64,000 nt of DNA from Bosea sp. 124. Lineage in GTDB: Bacteria > Pseudomonadota > Alphaproteobacteria > Rhizobiales > Beijerinckiaceae. Positions 1-7,644 of the stretch are shown here, piece after piece; position 1 is the stretch's first letter; each line of letters opens with the position of its first letter. The translations under genes were made by a program, and so were the position numbers. The notes under the pieces are model-generated. The model had not been told where the DNA came from, ran no database searches, and saw only the letters and a list, made by a program, of their open reading frames with translations. The stretch is from positions 3,117,001-3,181,000 of the forward strand of contig NZ_PZZM01000001.1 in NCBI RefSeq assembly GCF_003046175.1, in the 5' to 3' direction.

Positions 1-321
1 CGCGCCACCCTGGAGAAGGTCGTCGCCAGCGCCACCCTGCAAGACATCGTCGCCGGCACCGCCGAACAGGGCGTCATCGCCGGCGCTTCCGCTGAGAAAA
101 TCGTCACCCTGTTCGCCGAAGAGGACGTCGTCGCCCTCGTCGCCGAACAGCGCGTCGTCGCCGCTGTCGCCGAAGAGAACATCGTCGCCCTCTTCACCAA
201 ACACCGAATCGTTGCCGCCTCCGCCGTGCACGACGTCATGTCCTGCTCCGGCGAAGATCACGTCACTGAATCGACTTCCCACTAGAAAGTCGTCGAAAGC
301 ACTTCCTTCGATCGTAGCCAT
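1..321 (-). CDS. RTX-repeat calcium-binding secreted protein, N-terminal part (cut by window edge)
   Basis: Reading the minus strand from an ATG at 321-319 gives 107 codons open to the window edge. The start is preceded by a near-perfect Shine-Dalgarno (AGGAGGTGA) six or so bases upstream. After about ten residues (MATIEGSAFDDFLVG) the protein is built of GGxGxDxx-type nonapeptides such as GEEGDDVLFG and GGAGDDVLQG, the calcium-binding beta-roll repeats of RTX exoproteins. Such proteins leave the cell through type I secretion using a C-terminal signal, which here would lie outside the window. The next genes on the same strand side encode exactly such an exporter (647-3759), so this is its probable substrate. 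Unusually, the repeats start almost at residue 1, with no N-terminal catalytic domain. Any enzymatic domain would have to follow beyond the edge. Confidence 0.85.
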   Translation of the reverse strand, partial: MATIEGSAFDDFLVGSRFSDVIFAGAGHDVVHGGGGNDSVFGEEGDDVLFGDSGDDALFGDEGDDVLFGEQGDDFLSGSAGDDALFGGAGDDVLQGGAGDDLLQGGA

Positions 322-646
322 TCGTCACCTCCTCGGCGATCTGAGGGTGCCCACGAAGCGCGACGACTGAATCGCCGCACACCGGATCTGGCACCATTCC
401 GACGACGCACATGCGGCACGTCATCGCTCGACGAGTGAAAGAGTACTCGATATATGCAGTGCAGCAAGCATTTAATTCTGACAATTTTGCGACGCACAAT
501 AATTTAATCTTCATTTCACAGAGATAATACTGATAGCTTCAAACGAATTAGTATCGAAATTCGAAATATAAACTCGGACGTAGTTAAGCCGAATGCTGCG
601 CAAGCCCGAGAGCGCGGGGGCTATCTTACTGATTCAATGGGATGAA
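322..646. other. Gene-free stretch upstream of the RTX gene
   Basis: No convincing gene. The stretch 440-600 is clearly more AT-rich than the flanking genes, as expected for the promoter region of the RTX gene transcribed leftward. The right end holds a small inverted repeat at the end of the type I secretion adaptor gene (listed separately). Confidence 0.6.
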
Positions 647-650
647 TCAG
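629..650 (-). terminator. Inverted repeat overlapping the end of the secretion-adaptor gene
   Basis: CTGATTCA (629-636) and TGAATCAG (643-650) form a perfect 8-bp stem with a 6-base loop. It overlaps the stop codon of the adaptor gene at 647-649. No T-run follows on the minus strand, so it is only a candidate terminator or mRNA-end structure. Confidence 0.3.
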
Positions 651-2002
651 TCCTCGCGGAAGGCGCGATTGAAGCTGTCGGTGAAGGGCGAGAGCAGGTA
701 GTCGATCGCACGGCGGGACCCGTTCACGATCAGCACCTCGGCGGTCATGCCGGCGTGGAGCGCGATTTTATTCTCGCGAAGGCTCTCAGGTTTGATCTCC
801 GCGCGCACGACGAAATAGGCAATGTTGGTTTTCTCGTCGACGAGCTGGTCGGGGGCGACATAGGTCACCTGCGCCAGCAGCGGCGGCAGGAGCCGCGAAT
901 TGAACGCCGTCAGCCGGATACGCGTTTCCGCCCCGACGCGGATGACGTCGATGTCGCGGGGGTCGACCTTTGCCTCGACGATCAACGGCTCCTGCTCGGG
1001 CACGATATCGAGGATGGATTCGCCGGCCGCGATCGCGCTGCCGGCCGTCCTCATCCGGATGTTCGCGACGATACCTTCCTGCGGGGACAGGACGACGAGC
1101 CGGCGCAGCACGTCCTCCGCCTGGACGATCCGTTCAGTCACCTCCGAGAGTATGAGCTGGCTCTCCTGAATCTCCCGGGCCACCTCGTTCTGGCGCTCGA
1201 GAGTGATCGAGAGAATCTCGAGATTGGCGCCGGCCACGGCCTGCTCGGCCTTGGCCTTCCGCGCAGCATTCTCGCCAGCACGGCCGGTGAGTTCGCTCTG
1301 TTTGGTCTGTAGCTCCACGAGCTGAGTGCGCTTGGCATAGCGCTTCTCGTAGAGTTCCCCGATCACGCGGGTCTCCTCGTCGATCAGCGTGCGCTGGTAG
1401 CGTATGGCGTCGATCTGGGCCTGGAGCGCTTCGGCTTCCGCCTGATGCTGCTCGATGACGCGCTGCTGGATGCTGATCTTGCCGCCATAGACCTGCGTGC
1501 GCGTCTTGAAGAGACCGCGCTCGGCGCGAACCACCTCGCGCGCGATCGGCGTCCGATCCCGCTCGATATCGTCGGGAAAGTCGATCTCCGTCGCATTGGC
1601 CTGTTCGGTCCTGAGCCGCGCCAGCTTCGCCTCGAGCCCGACGCGTTTGCCTCGGAGCTGCTGCAGCTCGGCTCCGGCGCGGGCATCCTCGAGCCGCAGC
1701 AGCGGCTCGTCCTTGACGACGCGCTCGCCCTCGGCCTTGAGCAGCATCTTGAGGACGCCGCCTTCGAGATGGCTCACGGTCTTGCGCTTGCTGTCGACGG
1801 CCACCACGCCGCTCGCCACCGCGGCATTGTCGAGCCTCGCCGTCATCGCCCAGGCGCCGAAGCCGCCGAAGCCGACGCCAATCGCCGCGACCCCGGCCAG
1901 AACCAGGCTCCGCAGGGAGGGCTGGCGCTCGTCCTCAGGTTCCGGCAATGCCGACAATGCAAGGGCGCGGCCCTGCAGCGTGACCAGTTCCCGCCCCGTC
2001 AT
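647..2002 (-). CDS. HlyD/PrsE-type periplasmic adaptor of a type I secretion system
   Basis: Membrane-fusion protein of 451 residues that would bridge the inner-membrane ABC exporter and a TolC-like outer-membrane channel. Visible are a short cytoplasmic N-terminus, one transmembrane helix around residues 30-52 (LVLAGVAAIGVGFGGFGAW), a biotinyl-lipoyl-like start (GVVAVDSKRKTVSHLEGG), a long Glu/Gln/Lys-rich coiled-coil hairpin (about 95-280) and a C-terminal beta-barrel ending with LHAGMTAEVLIV. This is the classic TIGR01843/HlyD layout and length. The start ATG at 2002-2000 overlaps the TGA of the ABC exporter gene in an ATGA arrangement, which both fixes the start and implies translational coupling. 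The matching outer-membrane partner may be the TolC homologue at 20555-21967. Confidence 0.93.
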   Translation of the reverse strand: MTGRELVTLQGRALALSALPEPEDERQPSLRSLVLAGVAAIGVGFGGFGAWAMTARLDNAAVASGVVAVDSKRKTVSHLEGGVLKMLLKAEGERVVKDEPLLRLEDARAGAELQQLRGKRVGLEAKLARLRTEQANATEIDFPDDIERDRTPIAREVVRAERGLFKTRTQVYGGKISIQQRVIEQHQAEAEALQAQIDAIRYQRTLIDEETRVIGELYEKRYAKRTQLVELQTKQSELTGRAGENAARKAKAEQAVAGANLEILSITLERQNEVAREIQESQLILSEVTERIVQAEDVLRRLVVLSPQEGIVANIRMRTAGSAIAAGESILDIVPEQEPLIVEAKVDPRDIDVIRVGAETRIRLTAFNSRLLPPLLAQVTYVAPDQLVDEKTNIAYFVVRAEIKPESLRENKIALHAGMTAEVLIVNGSRRAIDYLLSPFTDSFNRAFRED

Positions 2003-3759
2003 GCCGTCACCTCGCGAATGGCACTGGATGCCGCCGGAGCCGGGGGCCTGGCGGCCGGGTCCATCTCGACGAGGCCGCCCGGCGTGATCATCCCGGCGAT
2101 TGCGGAGCGCGGCCCGAACTGCTGGACGCGGCCCTCCCTCAGCACGAGAATCTTGTCGACGACCTGCATCACGGAAGGGCGGTGGGCGATCAGCATCACG
2201 ATCGCGCCGGCCTCCCGCGCCGCGGTGATGGCGCGGATCAGGCTCTGTTCGCCCTCGGCATCGAGGTTGGCGTTGGGTTCGTCGAGCACGATGAGCCGGG
2301 GCATGCCGTAGAGCGCACGCGCGAGCCCGATGCGCTGACGTTGGCCGCCCGAGAGCTTGAAGTCGCCATCGTTGACATGGGTATCGTAGCCGAGCGGCAG
2401 CCGCCCGATGAGCTCGTGAACGCCCGCGATGCGGGCGGCCTCCAAGATGGCGTGCGGATCGGGCTTGCGCAAACGCGCGATGTTCTCGGCGATGGTCCCG
2501 TTGAGCAGCGAGACCGACTGCGGCAGATAGCCGACCATCGCGCCGAAGGAGCCACGCTCCCAGAGATAGACATTGTGGCCGTCGAGATAGATCCCGCCGA
2601 CATTCGGCTTGAGCACGCCGACCATCAGCCGGGCCAGGGTCGACTTGCCGGCGCCCGACGGGCCGACGATGCCGAGCACCTCGCCGGGCTGGAGCGTGAA
2701 GGATACGCTCTTGATCACCGTCTGCTCCGAGCCCGCGGGGGCGAAGACCACGCGATCGACGACCAGTTCGCCCTGTGTCGGTGGCGTCGGTACTGTCTGG
2801 CGTTGTGAGGTTCGCGACTGCAGCAGCTCCTTGACCCGGTTCCAGGCGGTCGCCGCCAGCACCCATTGGCGCCAGTCGGCGATCATCGAATCGAACGGCG
2901 CCAGCAGGCGGCCGAGCAGGATGCTCGCGGCCATCAGTGTGCCGGCCGTCACCTCATTACGGATGATCAGGACCGCGCCGGTGGCGTAGATCGCAAGCTG
3001 CATCGTCATGCGCGAGGACCGCGTCAGCGCGGCGATGAATTTGCCGCGCCGCGTGCCGATATCGAGATGCTCGATCATCGCGAGTTGCTGGCTGCGCCAG
3101 CGGGTGGCGAGCGCCGGCAGCATGCCCATCGCCTCGATCGTTTCGGCATGGCGCAAGCTGGCGCCGACGTCGTTGATGCTGGCGACGCCTTCCGCATTGG
3201 CCTCCTTCAGCACGCGCCGCGTCAGCACGTCGGAGAGCACGCCGAGCACCAGCAGGATCACCAGCGAGACGATGCCGACGAGGCCGTAAACCGGATGGAG
3301 GGCGAAAAGCACGGCGAGGAAGATCGGCGACCAGGCGGCCTCGAGCGGCGTCGCGATGGCGGAACTCGCAATGAAATAGCGGATGTCGTTGAGGTCGCGG
3401 ATGGCCTGCGTCGCCTGTCCGGAGCCGTGCTCCAGCGAGGCGCTGACGGCCGCCTGCAGCGCCGGCAGGTTGAGCTGGCGCGCAAAAATGCTCGCCATCG
3501 TCTGGAAGGTCAGCGAGCGGATGAACTCGATCACGCCGTACAGGACGAGCCCGATGACCGCGATGACGAGCAGCATCGTCAGCGTGTCATAGCTGCGGCT
3601 GACGACGACGCGGTCCTGCACCTGCATCATGAAGAGCGGCACGATCAGAAGCAGGAGATTGACGAACAGGCTGAGGAAGCCGGCGTAAGCCAGGCCTCCC
3701 GCGAAAGAGCGCTGCAGGCCACGGATCAGCACGTCCGGCGCCATTGTCTTCGCCTTCAT
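1999..3759 (-). CDS. PrtD/PrsD-type type I secretion ABC exporter (permease fused to ATPase)
   Basis: A 586-residue half-transporter that recognises and exports RTX-type substrates. The membrane domain (about 20-300) carries six predicted helices. The nucleotide-binding domain follows, with Walker A GPSGAGKS (366-373), signature LSGGQ (469-473), Walker B LIVLDEP (489-495) and the H-loop His in AHRP (526). There is no N-terminal C39 peptidase or C39-like domain, which places it in the PrtD/PrsD class rather than with HlyB. In rhizobia PrsDE systems export EPS-cleaving glycanases and other RTX proteins (family knowledge). Here the gene sits between an RTX gene and glycosyltransferase genes, which fits that role. 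An internal ATG at codon 6 is an alternative start. Confidence 0.94.
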   Translation of the reverse strand: MKAKTMAPDVLIRGLQRSFAGGLAYAGFLSLFVNLLLLIVPLFMMQVQDRVVVSRSYDTLTMLLVIAVIGLVLYGVIEFIRSLTFQTMASIFARQLNLPALQAAVSASLEHGSGQATQAIRDLNDIRYFIASSAIATPLEAAWSPIFLAVLFALHPVYGLVGIVSLVILLVLGVLSDVLTRRVLKEANAEGVASINDVGASLRHAETIEAMGMLPALATRWRSQQLAMIEHLDIGTRRGKFIAALTRSSRMTMQLAIYATGAVLIIRNEVTAGTLMAASILLGRLLAPFDSMIADWRQWVLAATAWNRVKELLQSRTSQRQTVPTPPTQGELVVDRVVFAPAGSEQTVIKSVSFTLQPGEVLGIVGPSGAGKSTLARLMVGVLKPNVGGIYLDGHNVYLWERGSFGAMVGYLPQSVSLLNGTIAENIARLRKPDPHAILEAARIAGVHELIGRLPLGYDTHVNDGDFKLSGGQRQRIGLARALYGMPRLIVLDEPNANLDAEGEQSLIRAITAAREAGAIVMLIAHRPSVMQVVDKILVLREGRVQQFGPRSAIAGMITPGGLVEMDPAARPPAPAASSAIREVTA

Positions 3760-4081
3760 TCAGATCTCCGGATCGAGGGCCCGCAGTTGGGCAAGGAGCT
3801 GGTGCAGAGCAGAGTCTGCCGCCAGCCAATTGGCAGGTTGACACGCCAGTCATGGCAAGACAATGACAGATCATCATCCTGTAAGATCCGGTTAATATCG
3901 ACAATTAAGGCAAAAAAGCGAAACAATTCAAAAGTCGAAACAGTTCGTTTGGATGAGCCTGTCGATAAAATCTTTAAATCTCGCGACCGGAGGTGGCATG
4001 TGCTTTGCGTGTAGGCTAATCCTCGGGTGTGGGATTCGTTCGGGTCGGGGTTGCCCATTTTGATAGCAGGCGGAGTAGGAA
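3760..4081. other. Divergent promoter region between the exporter and the MarR-type regulator
   Basis: No gene seen. The segment 3840-3990 is AT-rich and presumably holds the leftward promoter of the secretion operon and the rightward promoter of the regulator. A sigma-54-like element lies at 3994-4009. Confidence 0.5.
3994..4009 (+). promoter_or_regulatory. Candidate sigma-54 (-24/-12) promoter
   Basis: TGGCATGTGCTTTGCG matches the consensus TGGCAC-N5-TTGCA at most positions, with exact GG-N10-GC spacing. It lies 73 bp upstream of the regulator ATG on the same strand. I did not identify an upstream activator site, so this remains a pattern match. Confidence 0.35.
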
Positions 4082-4705
4082 ATGCAGTCCAAGCCGCATA
4101 GCAGCGACCAATTCCTGGACAGGATCTTGAACGGCCATCACCACAGAGGCGCTGAACCACCGCCGGACGCGGATGTCGCATCACCGCGCATAGCGGTCTC
4201 GCCGCTCGATCTCGCGCGAGTCATCGAGCGGGTCAGCCGGCGGTTTCTCGACTATATGCGGCTGGAACTGACCAAGCTCGGCGTGGACGACATCTCGCCC
4301 TCGCAGGTGATGGTGCTGCTCACGATCGGGCAGGGCGAGATCGCGGTCCGCGATCTGCTGGACCGCGGCCATTATGTCGGCTCGAATGCCTCCTACAACC
4401 TGAAGCAACTGGTGGAGAGCGGCTATCTCGAGCGCGGAGCCTCGCCACGCGACCGGCGGCTGGCGCGCATATCGCTTTCCCCCAAGGGGCAGATGCTCTG
4501 CGAAAGACTGCGCCTGATCGATGATTCGAGCCCGTTCGGCCAGAACCTCGAGTTCAATGCCGAGGCCGATCTTCAGACGGCTTACGACACGCTGCGGCGG
4601 CTCGAGCAGTGGTGGAGCGATTCGTTGCGTTTCGGAGGCGTCCTGCTCGCGTCATGCATGTCCTATTCGTTCATCGTTCCGGATCTGGTCAATTCGCTCG
4701 GCTGA
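4082..4705 (+). CDS. MarR-family winged-helix regulator (LdtR/ExpG-like)
   Basis: A 207-residue DNA-binding protein. After a Pro/Ala-rich leader of about 40 residues comes a MarR-like core: helix LARVIERVSRRFLDYMRLEL, then ISPSQVMVLLTIG and the recognition region GSNASYNLKQLVESGYLERG, followed by the wing SPRDRRLARISLSPKG. The GSNxSYNLKxLV segment is typical of the rhizobial LdtR/ExpG(WggR) group, some members of which control exopolysaccharide or envelope genes (family knowledge). It is divergent from the type I secretion genes, so it could regulate them and the following glycosyltransferase. The last 24 residues (from about FGGVLLAS) overlap the next gene and look hydrophobic and unrelated to the family. 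The natural C-terminus may have been extended by drift of the stop codon. Confidence 0.85.
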   Translation: MQSKPHSSDQFLDRILNGHHHRGAEPPPDADVASPRIAVSPLDLARVIERVSRRFLDYMRLELTKLGVDDISPSQVMVLLTIGQGEIAVRDLLDRGHYVGSNASYNLKQLVESGYLERGASPRDRRLARISLSPKGQMLCERLRLIDDSSPFGQNLEFNAEADLQTAYDTLRRLEQWWSDSLRFGGVLLASCMSYSFIVPDLVNSLG

Positions 4706-5868
4706 TCGCGCGCCTCGTTGCCGAGGGCGCCGATGTCACGCTGGTGACCGAGCATGCGGCGCCCGCACAGGCGGGTGTCAGGCAATTGACCTATGCGGTC
4801 GGACGATCGACCACGACGCATGCCGGGCTGGCGGCGACGGATTATCACATGCGCACCGGCGAGGCCGTCGCCGGTGTGCTGCGGCGGCTTGCCCGCACCG
4901 ACCCGCCTGATGTCGTCATCGGGCATATCGGCTGGGGCGGCTTGCTGTTTGCGCGCGATGCGCTGCCGGCCGTGCCGCTGATGGGCTATTGCGAGTACTA
5001 CTACAACAGCGCGGGCTCCGATCTCGACTTCGATCCGGACGCTGCGATCTCCGATGCCGAACGCCACCGCATCCGCATGCGCAACGCGGCGCAGTTGCTG
5101 ACGCTGGAGACGCTCGACGCGGCCTATGCGCCGACCCGGTGGCAGCAGCAGCAGTATCCTGCGCATCTGCGCCAGCGCATCGCGGTCTGCCATGACGGCA
5201 TCGATTCGAACGCCTGCCATCCCGATCCGGACGCCATCTTGCGCCTCCCCGATGGTCGCGTGCTGCGACATGGCGATCCGGTCGTGACCTTCGCGGCCCG
5301 CGATCTGGATCCCTATCGCGGCTATCCCCAGTTCATGCGCGCGGCTGCGCTGGTCGCGGAGCGATATCCCGATGTGCTGTTCGTGACCGTCGGCGGGGAC
5401 GGGCCGGGCTATGGCCGGGCGCGGCAGGACGGGCGCTGCTGGCGCGAGGTGATGCTGGCCGAGACCGGGCTGGCGGATCGCATGGTCCACATTCCCTGGC
5501 TCGCGCCCGACCAGTTGGTCCGGCTGTTCCAGGTCTCGGCGGCCCATGTCTATCTGAGCGTGCCGTTCGTCCTGTCCTGGTCGCTGCTGGAGGCGATGGC
5601 CTGCGGCGGCCTGATCGTCGGCTCTGATACGCAGCCGGTTCGGGAGGTGATCACCGACGGCGTCAATGGCCTGCTGGCACCGTTCCACGACACGACTGCG
5701 CTGGCGCGCCGGATCGAGGAGGCGCTGCCCGGAGGGGCGATGCTGGGCTCGCTGCGCCGCGCCGCGCGCGCGACCATCGTCTCGCATTATGAGCGCGAGC
5801 GCTGCATCGACCGCCAACTCGGCTGGATCGCACGGCTTGTCGAGCAGAGCGAAGCTCTGTCTGCCTGA
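4654..5868 (+). CDS. Glycosyltransferase family 4
   Basis: About 404 residues of a GT-B fold retaining glycosyltransferase. The N-terminus MHVLFVHRS followed by GQFARLIARLVAEGADVTLVTE is the usual first Rossmann strand and helix. The C-terminal half holds VTFAARDLDPYRGYPQF, VGGDGPGYG and the donor-binding region SWSLLEAMACGGLIVGSD with the E-x7-E type arrangement. I chose the ATG at 4654 because the fold starts there. A GTG at 4609 in the same frame is possible. It begins 52 bp inside the upstream regulator gene, so the two are co-transcribed. Its sugar donor cannot be told from sequence, but its place in a polysaccharide island suggests a role in repeat-unit assembly. Confidence 0.88.
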   Translation: MHVLFVHRSGSGQFARLIARLVAEGADVTLVTEHAAPAQAGVRQLTYAVGRSTTTHAGLAATDYHMRTGEAVAGVLRRLARTDPPDVVIGHIGWGGLLFARDALPAVPLMGYCEYYYNSAGSDLDFDPDAAISDAERHRIRMRNAAQLLTLETLDAAYAPTRWQQQQYPAHLRQRIAVCHDGIDSNACHPDPDAILRLPDGRVLRHGDPVVTFAARDLDPYRGYPQFMRAAALVAERYPDVLFVTVGGDGPGYGRARQDGRCWREVMLAETGLADRMVHIPWLAPDQLVRLFQVSAAHVYLSVPFVLSWSLLEAMACGGLIVGSDTQPVREVITDGVNGLLAPFHDTTALARRIEEALPGGAMLGSLRRAARATIVSHYERERCIDRQLGWIARLVEQSEALSA

Positions 5869-5880
5869 CGAAGCGCCGCG

Positions 5881-6189
5881 CTACTGGAGAGTGGCGTAGC
5901 CGGCTTTGCGGAAGGTCATCGCCTCGGTGATCACGCGGCCGGAACGCACCGGGCGAAGGCCCGCTTCTTCCCAGCCATCGGCCGCCATCAGGCGCGAGAC
6001 CATGCTATGCAGGCGTCGGAGGTGGTCTTCGCGGTCATCGTCGAGCCAGTTGCCCCACCATTCCTCGATCAGACGGATCAGAGGCTCCAGCGGCGGTGCG
6101 CCGCTTTCCGCGGCGTATTGCAGCGCCGCGTGGCCGGCGGGCGATGAAATGACCTCCCAGATCTGGAGAGGTTCTGTGCCCCTCAACAT
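5881..6189 (-). CDS. Small conserved-looking hypothetical protein
   Basis: A 102-residue acidic protein starting MLRGTEPLQIWEVISSPAG and ending KAGYATLQ. The ATG at 6189 has an AGGGA element upstream at suitable distance. The pattern of a short N-terminal helix (IWEVISSPAGHAALQYAAE), a charged middle rich in Trp/Asp/Glu and a C-terminal strand resembles small uncharacterised rhizobial proteins, but I cannot name a family. It ends 12 bp from the convergent glycosyltransferase gene. An upstream ATG at 6231 would add 14 residues without a better ribosome site. Confidence 0.55.
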   Translation of the reverse strand: MLRGTEPLQIWEVISSPAGHAALQYAAESGAPPLEPLIRLIEEWWGNWLDDDREDHLRRLHSMVSRLMAADGWEEAGLRPVRSGRVITEAMTFRKAGYATLQ

Positions 6190-6424
6190 CGAACTTGATC
6201 CCTGTTCGCTGAAGCCGCCTTCTGCGGCCACTGGCTGTTTGCCACACTACGCGCCATGCGGCTAAGTGGATGCCGGATTTTGCTGAATTATTTCTCGACA
6301 CGATTGCGTAGCGAGCCAGGCTTTCGTGAAGCTGACGGCGACCGGTCCGCAGCCCGATCAAGCGCCCCGCCACCTCCGCGGGTTCGCATCCTCTCCATCG
6401 GCTCGACAGAGCTCCCCCGGCAAG

Positions 6425-7525
6425 TCAGCGCATGCTGATCCGCCGGCTCAGATCGTGAGAGGGCTTTTCGACATGGCGCCAGAAGCCATAGGCGCTGGCG
6501 ACGCAAGCGGCGACGATCAGCACCAAAATCGCCGCATCAGCCAGGATCGAGACGCCGAGCAGCTTGTGCCCGACATATCCTGCCGCGCCGGTGACAGGAT
6601 TGTGGATGAGATAGAGCGAGTAGGAGATCATCCCCAACCATGGGCCGAGCGGGCTTGCAGGCTTGCGCTGCGCCAGGCCGGAGAGCGACGTCAAAAGCAA
6701 TATGGCCGCCGTGATCGCGCTTGCGAGCATGAACGGATCGCGGCTGGCCACCATGGCGGCGAACAAAAGCGCGCCTCCCGCGCGCGCCCAACCATGCTCG
6801 ACGCCCTTGTAAGCCATGACGCCCGCGAAGAAGGCAGCCCAGAGATCGAGGAACAGGCCGGGCCTGAAATCTGCCAGGCCGCCGACAGCGCTGGCCACCG
6901 CCAGGGCGAACATGACGCCCCACAGCGCCGGTTGCCAGAGCGCGCGCCGGGACGCGATCACCAGAAGGCAGGCGAAGAACAGATAGAACTGCACCTCATA
7001 GGCGAGCGTCCAGTAGACGACGTTGATCACCGGGGTGGCGAGGATCGTCTGCAGGTAGACGATATGCGCCAGGAGCGTGCTGCTGTCGGGCAAGGCGTAG
7101 GGCTCGTGCTTCACCCGGGACGAGAGATAGCCCATCGCCAGAACGAACAGGATGGACGCCCAATAGGGGGGATCGAGCCGGATCGAACGACGCAGCGCGA
7201 ACTTGCCGAATGTCCACCAGGACAGGGGCATGTCGCGCAGGCTGTGGGCGATGACAAAGCCACTCAGCGCAAAGAAGATCGCGACCCCGAAATGGCCCCA
7301 CCGGAAAAGAACATCGCCCAGCCACGCCGGCATCGTCGCAACCAGCCGGCTGATATGGCCGCCTTCCTCCGCGTGGAACAGCACCACCCACATCGAGGCG
7401 ATGCCGCGCATCGTTTGAACGAGGGGGAAATGCGTCCCCCGGCCGATGCGGGACTTCGGGGCGAGCGTTACCTGTGCTGGCGCCGGTTCTGCTTCCTTCG
7501 CCTGCGCTTGCTGTCCTCCGTCCAA
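6425..7525 (-). CDS. Membrane acyltransferase, family 3 (OafA/ExoZ-like)
   Basis: A 366-residue polytopic protein with about ten hydrophobic helices. It transfers acyl groups, usually acetyl, succinyl or longer chains, to sugars or lipids at the membrane. Hallmarks are the R-x10-H motif near the N-terminus (R40 ... H51 in TMRGIASMWVVLFH), FFALSGFVIAHS and the R-x-x-R-L-x-P-x-Y-W segment (RRSIRLDPPYW). The start is a TTG at 7525 supported by an AAGGAG about nine bases upstream. It lies 119 bp downstream of the polyketide synthase on the same strand, which makes an operon likely. This raises the idea that the PKS product is its acyl donor, though ordinary O-acetylation of the polysaccharide is the simpler reading. 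Confidence 0.9.
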   Translation of the reverse strand: MDGGQQAQAKEAEPAPAQVTLAPKSRIGRGTHFPLVQTMRGIASMWVVLFHAEEGGHISRLVATMPAWLGDVLFRWGHFGVAIFFALSGFVIAHSLRDMPLSWWTFGKFALRRSIRLDPPYWASILFVLAMGYLSSRVKHEPYALPDSSTLLAHIVYLQTILATPVINVVYWTLAYEVQFYLFFACLLVIASRRALWQPALWGVMFALAVASAVGGLADFRPGLFLDLWAAFFAGVMAYKGVEHGWARAGGALLFAAMVASRDPFMLASAITAAILLLTSLSGLAQRKPASPLGPWLGMISYSLYLIHNPVTGAAGYVGHKLLGVSILADAAILVLIVAACVASAYGFWRHVEKPSHDLSRRISMR

Positions 7526-7644
7526 TGCGGCGCGCTCCTTCTCTCGTGCATGGCATCGCGACCCTTGCCCCGGGATCGGGCCATCGCCCTGCGCGTTCGG
7601 CGGCTGGCCAACGACGTCGAAACGCGGAGCGATTTCTCGGTGAT

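Noticed and set aside
1..250. Periodic pattern that might be taken for a tandem repeat or CRISPR
   Set aside because: The period is 27 bases and translates to nine-residue RTX repeats; no spacers.
2866..4014. Long open frame on the plus strand opposite the exporter gene
   Set aside because: Antisense to a clear ABC exporter; very His/Arg/Asp-rich composition typical of GC-rich shadow frames.
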